Positions 47,483 through 60,733 are shown, counted from the stretch's first letter. The stretch is 64,000 nt of DNA from Trifolium pratense (GCF_020283565.1 NC_060064.1:13350337-13414336); one strand, 5' to 3'. The notes: generated by a model not told the origin, from the sequence alone. A program made the numbers and translations.

Positions 47483-48044
47483 TAGGGTTGGAAACAGGTC
47501 AGTCCAGGCTTTGATAGGCCTAAGCTCGGCCTACGATTTTTCTTCAGGCCTAAGCCTGGCCTACGGCCTATCAAATGTTATTTATTTTGGTCTGGCCTGA
47601 GCCTTTTTAAAAGTCTGACCTGGCCTTGTAGCCTATTTAAAAGTCAGTGTTACATAAATGTCTCTATATAGTCTTTTTAAATAGGTTAAACAGGCCTTAA
47701 AAGCCTATTTCACATTTAAATTTTTATAATTTCTTCAACACTAAGAAAAAGCTAATAAAATGATTAGCACAATAATTAAAAGTTAATAAAATAACAAATA
47801 TGATGAAATAATAATATATTTTTTCTTTGGCAAAAAAAAATAATATAAATAATAATATTATATAAATAATAATAATTAAATATAAACAGGCCGGCCTATC
47901 AGGTTTTGTAGGCTTTTTTAAAAGCATGAGCCTGACCTATTTATGTAAACAGACTTTTTTCAAAGTCTAAGCCTGACATTTTTAATAAACAGGTCAGGCC
48001 AGGCCGAAGGCGCCTGTAGGTCTCCTGGCCTATTCCCAACCCTA
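47483..48044. mobile_element. hAT-type MITE with TAGGGTTGG ends
   Basis: 562 bp. Ends TAGGGTTGG and CCAACCCTA, flanked by ACCGCATT (47475-47482) and ACTGCATT (48045-48052), an 8-bp duplication with one mismatch. Subterminal regions are full of 'aggcctaagcctggcc' and 'ggcctatcagg' words that pair with each other. The interior is AT-rich. No transposase. Confidence 0.82.
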
Positions 48045-48124
48045 ACTGCATTGCATTAGAAAGCCTAGTTGCTCTTTGTTTAAGAGTTATATCTTTGTTT
48101 AAACATGATACTATTTATTTTCAT

Positions 48125-48255
48125 AGTTTCTCTTCATCTCACTTATAGATTACTATTTCTTTTCATATTTTACTGATTTTTGTTTTCTAGATCTTAACCA
48201 TTGGTGAACAAAAAAAAAAATCTTTTATTAAGTTTTTTTGTTTGATACTGAAAAG
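48125..48255. repeat. Second copy of the segment at 44597-44730
   Basis: 'gtttctcttcatctcactta' through 'ttttctagatcttaaccatt' to 'tttgtttgat-ctgaaaag' matches 44597-44730 with few differences. The pair brackets the solo LTR and the hAT MITE. Confidence 0.8.
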
Positions 48256-48950
48256 TCATATCCTAACATTTTATATTTATTTTATTTTTATTACTTCATT
48301 CATAAGAAACCTACCATCTCAACACACAAAAACACCATTTTTGCCCAAATCAAATTCTATTTCTTTTCCAACCATTTAAAATCACGACTTTACAAAAATC
48401 AAATTCCCAAATTCTCAATTTAACCAAGTACAAGTGCAAAACTTCAAATATCACCCAAACACATCCACCTTGTTTTCTCTCATACTTATCCTTTAAGGCA
48501 AAGTATCTAGAACCATCTTATTGAAGGACAACTCGTGATTTTCGTTTTTTCATCATCACTGATTATGGCCATGATCAAAATGATGAGAAATCACAAAAGA
48601 ATATCATAACATACACTTACCACTTTACCCTTCATTTTAACCTAATCCCATCACCCAGAGCCTTCCTCGGATGCTTATATAAAGAGGAGAAGAGAAGAGA
48701 AACGTTGGAGTAACTTAAAAATAAAATAGAGCTGAAGGGCAAAATGGACCTTGCACTATTAATAACCCACATTTAATACAAAATAATTAACCTATTCTTC
48801 TTCCTCAATCAATTTCCAGAAAATTACGCAAATCAGTTAACCCTCCCTTGGTCACCTCCAAGCGCACCAACCCTCGTTACACATGAGATTATTTAGCGAT
48901 GAATATTGTCCTTCTTCTCTCCTTGTTCACCTCCAAGTGCCCCAACCTTT
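48256..48950. other. Intergenic, no feature recognised
   Basis: AT-rich, only short frames. It leads into the PPR fragment without a visible promoter. Confidence 0.45.
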
Positions 48951-49225
48951 CTCATAGCTTTGAAGACAATTGGATATCTTCAACAAAGTCATGCGTATAT
49001 GATTATCCAGATGCTTGTATTCAATATGGACCAGAGGTTACCACTCCCACTCCCACCTATATCACCGCCCCTTTCTTTTATTGCCAAGAAAGCGGCCGGA
49101 GGTATGACTGATAATTACACCTATCCCACTGTTCTCAAAGTTTTCTCGAGTATGTTGGATGTTTCAGTCGGAAGATCTATTCATGGATTGATTGTGAAAT
49201 TTGATTTCGATGGCAGCCATTGCAT
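48951..49225 (+). pseudogene. Fragment of a pentatricopeptide-repeat (PPR) protein gene
   Basis: The frame over 49096-49225 reads DNYTYPTVLKVFSSM, then DVSVGRSIHGLIVKFDFDG. This is a PPR motif followed by the start of the next, as in plant organelle RNA-editing or splicing factors of the PLS class. Text before it (HAYMII, GGMT) is weaker and frame-disrupted. The fragment stops abruptly at about 49225 where antisense LINE sequence begins. Too short to function. Confidence 0.6.
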
Positions 49226-49235
49226 TGTTGAGGAT

Positions 49236-49985
49236 TCATCGTCTGGGGATGAAAGCGGATTGATTATCCGATATGCATTTCTCAAGAATCGGCTTCAATC
49301 TATTTGAAAGGACTTTTGCAACAATTTTATAAAGGACATTGCACAACGAGATAGGTCTCCAGTCCTTCATTGACTTTTGGGACTCGCCTTTTGGGATAAG
49401 AGCGATGTTAGTAGAGTTGAGATTTGGAGGAAAAACGCCACAATATAACCAAGAGCATCCAACGGTAAATATATCGTTGCCGCAAAGATCCCAGAAATGT
49501 TGGTAAAATCCGGGGTTAAATCCATCCGGACCGGGGCATTTATCCGCTTCCATTGAAAAGACGGCATCCTTAAACTCAGCAACAGTGAAAGGTGCAGTGA
49601 GATCATTGTTATCATCCTCTGAAATGCTTGGACTGACTGCATTAAGAACAGACATGCGTTCTCCTTGTTGCTGCTGGAAGATATTCATGAAATAATCTTT
49701 TGCTATAGCTTTCAGGCCTTCGGTAGAATTGCAAATGTTACCATGGCAGTCCTCTAATTGCACAATTTGATTTTTTTTTTTCTTTCGGGCTGAAGCAGTT
49801 GCATGAAAATATCGAGTATTGAGATCACCATCGCGATACCAAAATGTTTTTGCTCTTTGTCTCCATAAGATAACATCCTTAATAAGTAACAAATCCAGCT
49901 TTTTGCACATCTCGTTGAAAGGGTGAATATTGGTTTCATCAACTTGGTGTCTTGCCGTCTCCAATTTGCGCCTGTATTTGTGTTA
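49236..49985 (-). mobile_element. LINE reverse transcriptase fragment, truncated at both ends
   Basis: One open frame (49964-49236) reads KTFWYRDGDLNTRYFHATAS, then ADKCPGPDGFNPGFYQHFWD, ALIPKGE, KDWRPISLCNVLYKIVAKVL and finally DNQSAFIPRR. This is the N-terminal part of the reverse transcriptase domain of plant L1-type ORF2. It ends before the YADD active site, so it is inactive. Unlike a usual insertion it has no 3' end or A tail: the break is in mid-domain, next to the PPR fragment. Confidence 0.9.
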
Positions 49986-52900
49986 ACTTTGATGACATAA
50001 TAAATACCATAGCCATACAAAAAAAAAACATAATAAATATAGCCAACATTCATTTTAGTCATAGAATCCTCTTGGAGTTTGACAAATATCAACAAAGTTA
50101 CAAGAATTGACTGATAGGAAAAGGCATGTCCAAGAGAAAGAAGAGGTGATGATGAGAGTGCAAGGAGTATAAATCATGCTAATTAACAACCTAGTATGTA
50201 CTTAAAGGGAACCAAGAAATTATTATTTAGTATTACTATTATTATGTGTTTCTTTTTTAGTTATTCCATCATTATCATCCGTGATCATACATAGAATGAT
50301 CCCATTCCATGGCCCAAAAGTAGAATTATTACTCAAATTAAGCGCCTATAGGAAGAAGCAATCGGAGATTATTTGTTGCTTAAGATTTTACATGTTGAAT
50401 GATTTTTCTTTTTCTTTTTTGACTAATGAGTGAATTTATAAGGTCGATTGCTTTTTTTTATTTTGTCATTAGAAGTGAGTTGCTTAAAATTATGTAATGT
50501 TTTTTAAATAATGAATTAAAAGCAGTTTTTTTTATTAGTGGTTATAATTTCACCATTTAAGATGAATAAGTAGAAAATTCTGAATTCAAACTTTGTTTCT
50601 TGTATATTGCAATATTGCTACCACCGGACAAAAAAAATATTATATTTATTAATAAAAATGAAAATTTTCCAATAAATCTACTCTATTTTTTTTATATCAC
50701 AAAATCTACTTTCGTAACAATGAATAATTCATTGTTTCGTGTAAATGTAGCCCTTACAGATAAGTGATCCTTCCTTAATTATCAAGACACGAAAAATTAA
50801 TTAGTATTCATTCAACCTCTCTATGTATTAGACCAAACAAACACTTGAACAACAAAACTTCTAGTGAATACTTCGGATGGATTTTCTCTTGTTCTAGTAG
50901 TCAAAAAGCTTACATTGATTAATAATTGAGGTTATAAACAATAATTGAGGTTATTTAAGAGCAACTTTAGTGCAAGATGCATTATGGCCAAATTATAGAA
51001 GAAAGAAACTATAGATATTTGCATTAGAGTGAACATTACATTACATGGCAGTGGATGCACTAAAACTTAGTTTTTAGCAAGTGCAGAACCAACATTCACT
51101 ATACAATCTCAAGCATACAATACTATTATTTTATATCATTAAAAAATTTCATAATAGCCCAATATAGCTATATCATTAAAACCAACTGTTATATTTATCT
51201 TCCTATAAATATTATCGTACTAACTTACTTTTCTTAAAACACAATTTTATCTTCTAAAATTTTATTCTTTTGTTTTCTTTAAATTGTACATGATCCAACG
51301 TGTGTTTGACATGTGAATATAATGAAACACAATGTTAGAATCAACTGCGAAGCTAGCACAATTTTTATGAGGGGGCCAAATATAAAAGAAAAATAAAATA
51401 TAAAGAATTAATTAAGAGAGGGAAACGTTGCGTGGTGGCATAGAGTATCTTCGTGAATAATATGTAGTTGTGTTGTTAGAGTTTGTTTTAAGTCCACTCT
51501 CATATTGCTTAGGTTTCCAGACAGTTAAGTGTATAAATATGTGAGGATAATCTCACCATATAAACTAAGATCCAAACATATTTAACGTGAGTGAGCATGA
51601 AGGTTGAGAATTGAGAAAATGGACAAAGTGATTGAAAGGCACATGTATGTACATGTAATGTATGCATCAAAATGAGCGTGCGCATTCCACCGAGGACTAA
51701 ATGCACGTGTATATGTTTTCCTTCATAAACCTAACCTTACATAGTTAACCCTTTTTGTCCATTGAGATACTATATTTGCATCTTCACTCCATTTTAGTAA
51801 AAAGGTTTAAGTCCATTTTAAGTGGTATATACACACTTTTTTTATAAGCAGAGGAGAGGCTCGCATGCATGTGCGAGGTGTGCGACAGCATAGGGCCTTA
51901 AAATTTTGAGGACTCAAAATTTTGAGGTCCTATAATATTACTTATATATTATTTATACCTATAAAATATCAGATGTATATTAATAGATTAATTTTTAGGA
52001 CCTAAAATAATAGTTATATATTGTTAATGTTCATAAATATCATGAGTATCAATATATTAGTTATCTATACTCATAAATATAGTTCTAGTCCATTTTAATC
52101 TTTGCATAAAATTTAATCTAGATGATGATGTTCCTTTATGACGTTATATTCAAAGATAATTATGTTGTATTTCTTGTTCCATTTAATTTAATGTAAGATT
52201 TAATATTGATAATTTATATGTTTACAAGAATGTTTTTTTTATATTATATGCAATTTAAATCGATAATTTTTTTAATTTTTTTTTATTAAGAGGCCACTTT
52301 TATATTTTGCACAGAGCCTCCTAAAACTCGGAGTCTGTCTATAAGGAAAGTATAGAACTACTTACTTTGGAAGAGATTTTGTTGTCTTTCATTCCATTTT
52401 TACAAAAGTAATAAGTCACTTTCTCGAGGAAGGAAGTTGGAAGCCACTCCTAATATGTCAGTCAGAGAATTGCTCCCACGAGTGACTGTTATTTACTTGA
52501 CGGCTGGCGGCAGATATATATTACTAAATGACTTTTATCGATGATTTATTTATATTGATATACTATAATTTATTGAGTGAATTCTGCAAAAATGAAAACT
52601 TCTTATACCAATTATTGTTAGTTAGATAAGTGATAATTGACGCTAGATTTAGTATGAATGATCTCGATTCGATCTTACATAATTGCAATTGGAAGTGGCT
52701 GAAACCACTTGATGTCAGAGCTGACCTCCAAACCAGAATGTTCTTTACATTCTAGTGGTAAAAACTATTAAAAAAAATGTTCTTTACAAAGCACTTGCCC
52801 AAATAGGCACCATAATTTTCAAGAGTACTTTAAATTTTGTGTTTATATTGTTAATTCTTTTAAGTTTTTTAGATAATAAACAAGTCTTTTACATTTATAA

Positions 52901-53892
52901 TTTATTACACTATGACTCTTTCAGTTAATCTACGTTATCTTGTTGCATCGTAACCGTTAACATTAACTTCCATTATGATGGGTATTTTGACAAAAAAGAC
53001 ACTATGTCAAAGGAAATTAACTGAAAGGATAACTATACAATAAATTTTTGTAATAGAGAATAACTGAAAGAATAACAACGATGCAACAAATTAGAAACAT
53101 AAAGAACTTATTTATTACCTTAAAAAACTTAAATCACCTAACTATAATATGTACCATATTTATAAGCTGTTCTCTTGTTGATTATAATCTTTTACTTGAA
53201 CTTGAATTTTTATTTTTATTTTTCTATATGATTACTTGAATGTACTCTTTTACGGTATTGTTGTCCTCTTTTTTATTGATTTGAGGCATATTAAAATAAA
53301 AGATTGGCTGTCATAAAGAGTATAAATATGTCAATTGTATAGTGTAGCCTTTACACACCTTATATGTAATGATAACATTAATATTTCAAAGCTGCAAATC
53401 ATAGTACTTGGCTATACCTTAAAAAAAATCTAAAAAGTAAGTGTGCTTCTGAATTAGTTTCTCAACTAATTGATTTCCTCGTACCTGCAATTAATTATCA
53501 CAAAGTACACATATCATGCTTAATCATGCTGCAGTTCTGTCAGGAAATTGTTAGAAACTTTACATTGTATATATGTACAAAGAAACTTCATATCTACTCT
53601 TTGAATAAATTGATCCACACACATCAACTAATTTTTATGAATATAAATATTATGTTCTTGATGAATAATGCAGGGTTTTGTTAGGTGAAAGTAGATATTT
53701 TGTTGAACAAAAAAAATTAAATAAAAAAGGTTATCTTTTCTAGCAATTTTGGTACATTGTTTATAGTTTGATCAACTATTCAATATCCGCGTAATCAAAT
53801 GATGTCTTAGATCTGATTAATATGAACAAACCAAACATCTATGAGAGTTTCTTTTGATGTCCTATGTACTTCTTGCACGTTATTTTATCCTT
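49986..53892. other. Gene-poor intergenic region
   Basis: No gene recognised. At 51472-51720 lies another 'agtccactctcatattgctt' and 'tataaatatgtgaggataat' type LTR-like relic with 'ccgaggactaaatgca' at its end. Around 51850-51930 and 52260-52360 are 'gagaggctcgcatgcatg' and 'gagcctcctaaaactcggag', possibly the ends of a decayed element. The rest is AT-rich and non-coding. Confidence 0.45.
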
Positions 53893-54205
53893 CCGCTACT
53901 TAAATAGTGAACGTCATAAAAATAAAAATAAATTGAGGAAAAAAACACTCAAAAATAAAATTTTCAAGATATTACATGTCCGCTATTTTATTAGTGAAAT
54001 CAATTCACTACTTAAGTAGCAAATATTATAAAAATGAGAAATTTGAGGAGAGAAACTCCCTATCATGAAATTTTCAACATTTTACATGCCCCTCTACTTA
54101 AGTACCAGACATTATAAAAATGAAAAATTTGAAAGAAAAAAAATGCCTCGTAACACGAAATTTCAAGATTTTACATGTACAATACTTGAGTTAGCGGAAG
54201 GCCTA
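53893..54205. repeat. Three imperfect tandem copies of an 85-115 bp unit
   Basis: The unit carries 'ctacttaagtag', then 'attataaaaatgaaaaattt', 'gagagaaactcc', 'tgaaattttcaa' and 'ttttacatg'. Copies start near 53893, 54009 and 54092. The 'tacttaagta' core is palindromic. Confidence 0.75.
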
Positions 54206-56404
54206 TTTTCGTAATTTCAGGAGAAATCTCAGAGGGGGCGAAAAGAAGTTCTCAACATCTAATGATTGAGCGCATTCTAATTTTAAAAAATGTGTAAATA
54301 TGAATGGCAAAAATTATTGCACAATGCAAAACGTATAAAAGAATAAGCCAATCAAAAAATATTTTAAATATGTATGGAAGTATGGATTTCGAGTAGAAAA
54401 AATAATAATTCTTTTAATAGAGTAAACAAGTAAATACAAAATATAAGTAATGATGGTAATTGTCTCACCTTGATATTAAAACAAGAATGTTCATTTTATC
54501 AGTCATGCTATTTGGTTTGAAGAATTTATCGCAAAAGGCACAAATTGATACATGTACAAATGATAAAGAGCAAACTAACGTTGAAACGAGTTTAAACTTT
54601 AAAGAACAATCACCTACTGGCCCTTTTCAAAAAACTTGAGGTACTTAATGGTAAGAACCTAACATTGCAACTTTAATAAAAATCCCATCTTCACAAAAAT
54701 TAAGAAAAATTCATTCTAAAAAAAATAAAATACTAACCACATCAAAATGAGTTTTGTGACAAACATCTTTTATTTTGTATCATATATTTTATGTGAAAAA
54801 TCCCCCTTGTCCTTCCACCAAGTACTTCTAGCTTATGCTTTAAAATAAAAAAAATAAAAAAATAAAAAAACTAATTTTGACCTTTTAAATTTGAAAACTT
54901 AACAATTATTTTTTATTTTTTTAAAAAAATAATTATACAAAAATAACTTTACAATTAGTTACAATTGGTCATGTTTGGTCTTTCCTAATTTAAATGTTTG
55001 GTTATTTAAAAAGACTTAAGAGACACATCATTGACCAATAACAGCAATAAAAGGAAAGGATAAATTGAACTTGAAATCATACTTCTTGTTGCTCATGTTT
55101 CTATAGAAAGTTAGATTAATTTCCAACACCTCGATATAATGTCAAGTGACAAGTTATGTATCTTAAAGCTCGTGTTCTATGAGGGAAAGGTGAAATTGCG
55201 GCCACTAGTTGGCTTTTTTACTCTTCCCAAATGGCCATTGTAATACGTATGAATTTACTTGATCAACTATATATTTATAAATTATGCTAATTAATTGGAT
55301 ATGTTAAAAACTAGAGCTAAAAATGATCGGAATAGCTAGATAAAATAGAGACAACAACTCAAACATATCTTCTTACTCACATGTATCCACCTCCATCATC
55401 TTCTCTCTTCACAAACTCAAACAGTAATTTGTCCAGAGACAACAACCCAATCAAAACCTCTAAATCCAATTTCCCCCATTTTTAAAACCTTATGTACATC
55501 CACTTTTATTTTCAAAAAATTTGGTCCCTCGACTGTTCTAGTGACCAATCCTCCTTCGAATCTAACCAATCCTCCTTTGAATCATTCGTTCTCTGAAGCT
55601 GATTTATATATTTGGGTATTTTTTTGTTAGGTTTCATCTTAGTTTTAATGATGAATTTCTGAGTTTTTTCGGTTGAAAGATGAACATGAATTGATGGTGA
55701 AAAGCTTATCTCTCTCTCGTCTATGAACATGGGTTGAAGGATGAACATGAGTTTTTAAGAAAATAAATTGTACGGTAAAACAAAATTGATGACCAAGAGA
55801 AAAAATAATTTTTTTAAATTAAATTAATATCCACATCAGCATTTCTGTTAGCCACGTCAGCAATTTAAACGGAGTTAAGTTTAAGTTTAACGGAAAGGAC
55901 TAACTTGTCGTAATGGCAGAAGTAAGGAACCAATTTGAAAAGTTTTAAACGTAAGGGACTAAATGTATAGTTACACCTAAATCTTTACTACATCCTTTCA
56001 CATTCTAACTATCTTTTCAAACCAAACATACCCTTAGTAAGAGGGCTCATTACTTACACCTTGTTTTCATTCCAAACCTTTCAATTTTCCAAGTTTTCCT
56101 CTTAAATAATCCTTGCCGACATTCATCTCCCTCCATTTTCCTAGGTCTTTGTTTCTCCAATCCAAAATTACAAAATCCTACTCAAAGTAAAATATAAAGC
56201 CAAAAACTTAATCCATTCAAGAAGACAACTCTCGATGAAGCAATTTTTAAGAATGCCTTATTTCATTTAACTTGAAAAGCAACTATAATATAATTCATGC
56301 TTTGCAAATAGTTCGCAAAACAGTCTGTAACATAACAACACTCAGCTGCTGATCGCACTACCTTCTAAAATCTTTTTATTCTAAGTCCTAAATGTAATGT
56401 GCAA
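54206..56404. other. Intergenic, repeat-derived, no gene
   Basis: About 55506-55970 begins 'aatttggtccctcgactg' and ends with 'ggaaccaatttg' and 'gggactaaatgta', with 'cacatcagcatttctgttag' between. This is a frequent non-coding plant repeat type. Nothing else can be assigned. Confidence 0.4.
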
Positions 56405-56560
56405 AAGGACATCTCGATGTCCATAAATCCTAGCTCAACTAGTAAAAATTTGAAATTGTTAAGGTCAAACACCATGAATGGGGTTTGAACCCCAATCCCT
56501 CCAATTTTTGTGCGAGTTTCCAATGGTTTTTCATTTCGTCCATCTACCCAGAAAAAAAAA
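56405..56560 (+). mobile_element. tRNA-derived SINE
   Basis: A box-like TAGCTCAACTAGT at about 56431 is followed 50 nt later by a box B-like GGGTTTGAACCCC (about 56480-56492), the internal RNA polymerase III promoter spacing of tRNA-derived SINEs. The body continues 'aatccctccaatttttgtgc' and fades near 56560. It cannot form a tRNA cloverleaf with paired acceptor ends, so it is not a tRNA gene. Confidence 0.55.
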
Positions 56561-59170
56561 TGACATCTTAATGATAAGGCAACGTGATCATGTAAAGTGG
56601 GACTGAGTGCCACATGATATGAATGCCACATCCAAAACCACTCTTCACTTCACTCAAAATCACTCACTACCCAATTGTAACATATGATGAGAATGATAAA
56701 GGGAATTTCAAAGTACGGTGTTTTGAAACTGAAACACACTTCTCCCATACCCAGGCAGGTATAGAAATTAGAACAGTACTGAGGGTCCCTCACTGGAGTG
56801 GTACAGTACTGTTGTAACCATACCGTGCAGTTTTAGGTGAAGAAATCAAGAACTACAAATGAGCCAAGAATCTAACTAATCCACAGCTCAAACAAAGATT
56901 TTACCTCAACCTGTGTCAAACCCCAATTGGTGCATTTGAACTTAAATTTCTAAACAGAGAAAAGATGAGAATTGTCACAGGCAACAGAAGTAGCAATACA
57001 AGCATATCTATGGAGCTTTGGAATTTTAATTTTTACACACACACACACAACAGTTGTTTAAATCAACAACCAATCAAGGAATCAATGCACAAGTAGACAT
57101 TATATTTACTTCACCTTCCATTCGGTCAAAACAAGCAAGTGTAATTAATTAGCTATTTTTCCTTCAATAATCAGGCAAAGTTTTTTTTCTTCAGTAAAAG
57201 ACTATCATCCAACAAGTATGGCAATTGCCAACATGCTTTTCGACTAAAACAACAAATTAAGAGAAGAAATTAGACACAATATACTGCAACTTACTTACCT
57301 TCCAGTCCGCAAAAGCCACCTATTTATTTGAGGATAACCAGCCACTAAAGTGTCCATTGTTATTATCACACTGAGCTGACTTCATCTTTTTAGTTTAGAA
57401 ACAGTATTTAATTTATGCAATAAACAAAACTTAAATTACAATAATTGATTTGTTGTAAAACAAACATACAACGATGTGAAAGTTTGGAAAGAAACCAAAT
57501 TATCCAAAAGGGTGTCAAGAAAACCTTGTTGAATTCAGAAACATTTTGAACCAAACTGGTTCGGTGATAATATATATAAATGAACAAAATGTCAAAAAAA
57601 ATCAAAAGCCTTATAAATCCATTTAAATGTAAATATTAAAATGAAAGCAGGTGATTAAAAAACACAAATATTGAGAAAAGAAAAATCAGAGGAACAAAAA
57701 CAAAAAGTGCAGCTTAATCAACAATAGAGAAGGCACAGCACACAAATATTGTTGTACCCAGAGAAAAATTCCCTTTGTTACAGAAGTTTTCCCAACTTTG
57801 AGACCTCAAAAGTCATTTTCAAATAAGTGAAGTTGTAATAAAGAGGAATTGCAACATTCTTGTTACAGAAGAAATAGTGCCCCAAGAAAAGACAGTTATC
57901 TTATGCACTTTTTGTCTCTATTTGAATTTGAACAACAGGTGATTATAATCCCTCAGTTTTTTTACCAATCAAGCCCTGTTTTTAAAATTAAGCAAAGTCA
58001 ATCTTGCCATCAATTTTCATCTACCTAAATAAATTATAATTTTCAATCCAAAATTGTAAAAAGTTTATGATGAATTTGGAATGTGAAATACATTTTTAAG
58101 AAAAAAATTGGTCATAAGAATCATAGGTTAAAAATTTAGTAAAAAAGGAGGAAATCTTGGGGTGATATTATGGAGAAATTTGATATTTTTATTGGTGGAT
58201 TTTGGAAACAAGTTAAAACATTCACTAAATTTGTGAATAATTTTTAGTTGAAATTGAAATTTGATGGTTTTAAGTAGAAACAAAGAGAGAGTTTTTAGTA
58301 GCATTTATAGGAATTGTGGGTTTAAATTCAAAAAACACAAATTACCTACTTGAAAGACCAAAAGTGCAATTAAACTAGAAAAACCTGCATGACATGCCTA
58401 ATTGAGGAACTCTACCATGTAAAAAGTTTCTAAAAATGTGGAAATTTCACAGGCAGGTCAAAATCAAACTTATTTCAAAAAATTTGTTTTTTCGATTTAA
58501 ATTCTGATTGATTTTATTTATTATTGGTGCATATTTATATATATGTATGGCTGTCAAACCTGCAAAATAACTGCAATAAATTAGGTTCATATACTGTTAA
58601 ACAGAAGCAAAAGAAAAGCAAAACTTGACAAATTGGTTTCTGACCAATTTTAATAATGGGGATAATAGCAATAACAAATGGCAGTTAACATATTAGGCAC
58701 TTCACCGTATTTTGAAAAACAAATAAAAAGTATTGTAAGAATTAAATTAAACAATCAAAAAGAGAGGAAAAACAACATTCAATAACATAAAACAATGGCA
58801 AGCAGCTCTTGAACACCAAGCTTATGAGGCATAATGGTCCACACAAACATAAAATTAAAAATATAATTTGTTCAACATACCAAACCATAGAACAGATAAA
58901 ACTATAGGTTCAAAGTACTACTAAAAATAGCTCCATACGTTTTTAGAAGATAAACTAAAAGTCGATTTAATACAATGTTTTGAAATGGAAGAAAAGATGA
59001 AAAAGTAGGCAGTGAAAACAGAACACTGTTTGATAATTAAATCTGATCATTGTACTAAGTTATATATTTCATTTAAAACACGCCAATTGAATCAGCTCCT
59101 TAAACTTCAGAAGAATCACCATGCCAGTAATAAAAGACTGATGCACTTATGTTGAATCTGCAAAATGAAT
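56561..59170. other. Intergenic, no gene recognised
   Basis: AT-rich, with a CA dinucleotide run near 57038-57050. On the minus strand it may include 3' UTR exons or introns of the UBA2-like gene, whose transcript end is unknown, but nothing in the bases proves this. Confidence 0.4.
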
Positions 59171-59320
59171 AAAAAGCATGAAAAACAAGTTGAAAATAGA
59201 AAGGAAGGGTCCAAAATAAAAAGCATGAAAAACAATTTAAGCTGAAAATAGTTAGGAAGGGTCCAAAATAAAAAGCATGAAAAACAATTTAAGCTGAAAA
59301 TAGTTAGGAAGGGTCCAAAA
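59171..59320. repeat. Three tandem copies of a 47-52 bp unit
   Basis: The unit is 'aaaaagcatgaaaaacaa', then 'gctgaaaatagttaggaagg' and 'gtccaaaat'. Copies 2 and 3 are almost identical; the first lacks five bases. Confidence 0.92.
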
Positions 59321-60488
59321 ACAAAGACTTTGCAAATTTGGTTGAAAAATATTAGAAGCCAAACAACAAGCTCAAAATGATTTGACAATTGAACATGTGA
59401 ATATCAAAGTAATGATACAAAATGATTTATTAAAAAAACTTCGAAAAAAAATGTTTATTAGCCAAAAATAGTAGAACGCCACTAACCAAACAAATAAGAG
59501 GCAGTAAAAGGCATGCTTTAGTGAGAGAAAATCAAGAAAAAATATTATAGATAAATTGGTTAAAGAAACACAAACGGATCATAAGCAAGAACATAATAGG
59601 ACTATAGAAGTTAGTGCAAACAAGAGAGAAATAAGCAGAAATAAAAATTTCTGAACAACAAACAAAGCCTTTGCAAAATCAAACTGAGACTACAAACAAC
59701 ATTTTAACAGAGGCTTCCAAAAAGCACTCTATCATATGTGATATCCTTCAAAGATTCATTGCTTCCCAAAATTTGGAGTAAATAATAACGCATATCCCCT
59801 TTACTCTCATGAAATTGTCAAATAAGAATTCAAAGAGGGTTAGACATAGACCTCCTACGCAGGAGCCACTGTACCATTTACAATAATTCCTCTAAAATAT
59901 TAACAATTTACTTGTCTTTTATGTCAAAATATCCAAAACATACCCAAAAAGTTGCCACCATTTTGTTGGTGTGATCATAATTAAAAAATAATTTTTTTTT
60001 AATCAAGATAAAGTAATTAAGCTTGTCCAATTATTTGATGTGTGTTCCATTGAAAATAAAGCTATGAGCATTAAAGGAAAAACCATGTACATTGTTATGC
60101 AATGTGTTATTGATCGCACTATGTGTGAAGTGGTTAATTCTCAATCTAACAGTAATCGTCGAATACCAAACACAGAAAAAACCATAGACTATTTTTTGGC
60201 TGAGAATGACTGAGGAACTAGAAGGTGAAAAAGTAAGCAAGCATATTCCAAAAAGAGCATAAGAACTCCATCATACTAAACTCTAACAAAGATCATAATG
60301 GAGATCTCGCAAATGACAAATCATGAGAAAATGGAAACTAATGAACGTAAAAAAGACAAACCAAGGAACTACTACAAGTTTGGTTTGTCAAAAATGAAAA
60401 GCAAGGAAGAGCGTGAACTCGTGATATACAATCAATGTATCCTATTTCAGACCCTTGAAAATTTGATACTATTAGACCCAAAAAAAAA

Positions 60489-60651
60489 CTAGCTTGCTTT
60501 ACCTTTCTCCAAAAAGCTTCCCTATTTCTCATCACAAGTGAAAAGTAAAGCATCTAACAGATGTAAAAAACAAGCTTGCTTTACCTTTTTACCAAAAGCT
60601 TCTCTATTTCTCATCACAGGTAAAAGATATAGCATCCAACAGATATAAATA
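60489..60651. repeat. Two tandem copies (about 82 bp) in the UBA2-like 3' region
   Basis: Both copies run 'agcttgctttacctttt', 'aaaagctt', 'ctatttctcatcaca', 'catc-aacagat'. On the minus strand each contains AG|GTAAAG, a good splice donor, preceded by 'ttgtgatgagaaatag'. They lie 80-240 nt downstream of the UBA2-like stop codon. Confidence 0.85.
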
Positions 60652-60720
60652 AAATAACAGACTAAACTGCAGGAGGACAAATCAATATATTCAAAGAAAA
60701 AAAGGTATACCATCAATTCG

Positions 60721-60726
60721 ACATAC
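60721..60726 (-). other. Splice donor 8 nt after the UBA2-like stop codon
   Basis: Reading the minus strand, the stop TAG (60736-60734) is followed by GTGGCAG and then GTATGT, a strong donor. This predicts a 3' UTR intron. Known, from memory: Arabidopsis UBA2 genes are spliced in their 3' UTRs. Confidence 0.6.
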
Positions 60727-60733
60727 CTGCCAC

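Noticed and set aside
56425..56500. Possible tRNA gene (box A and box B present)
   Set aside because: No paired acceptor stem and no anticodon arm can be drawn; it fits a SINE head better.
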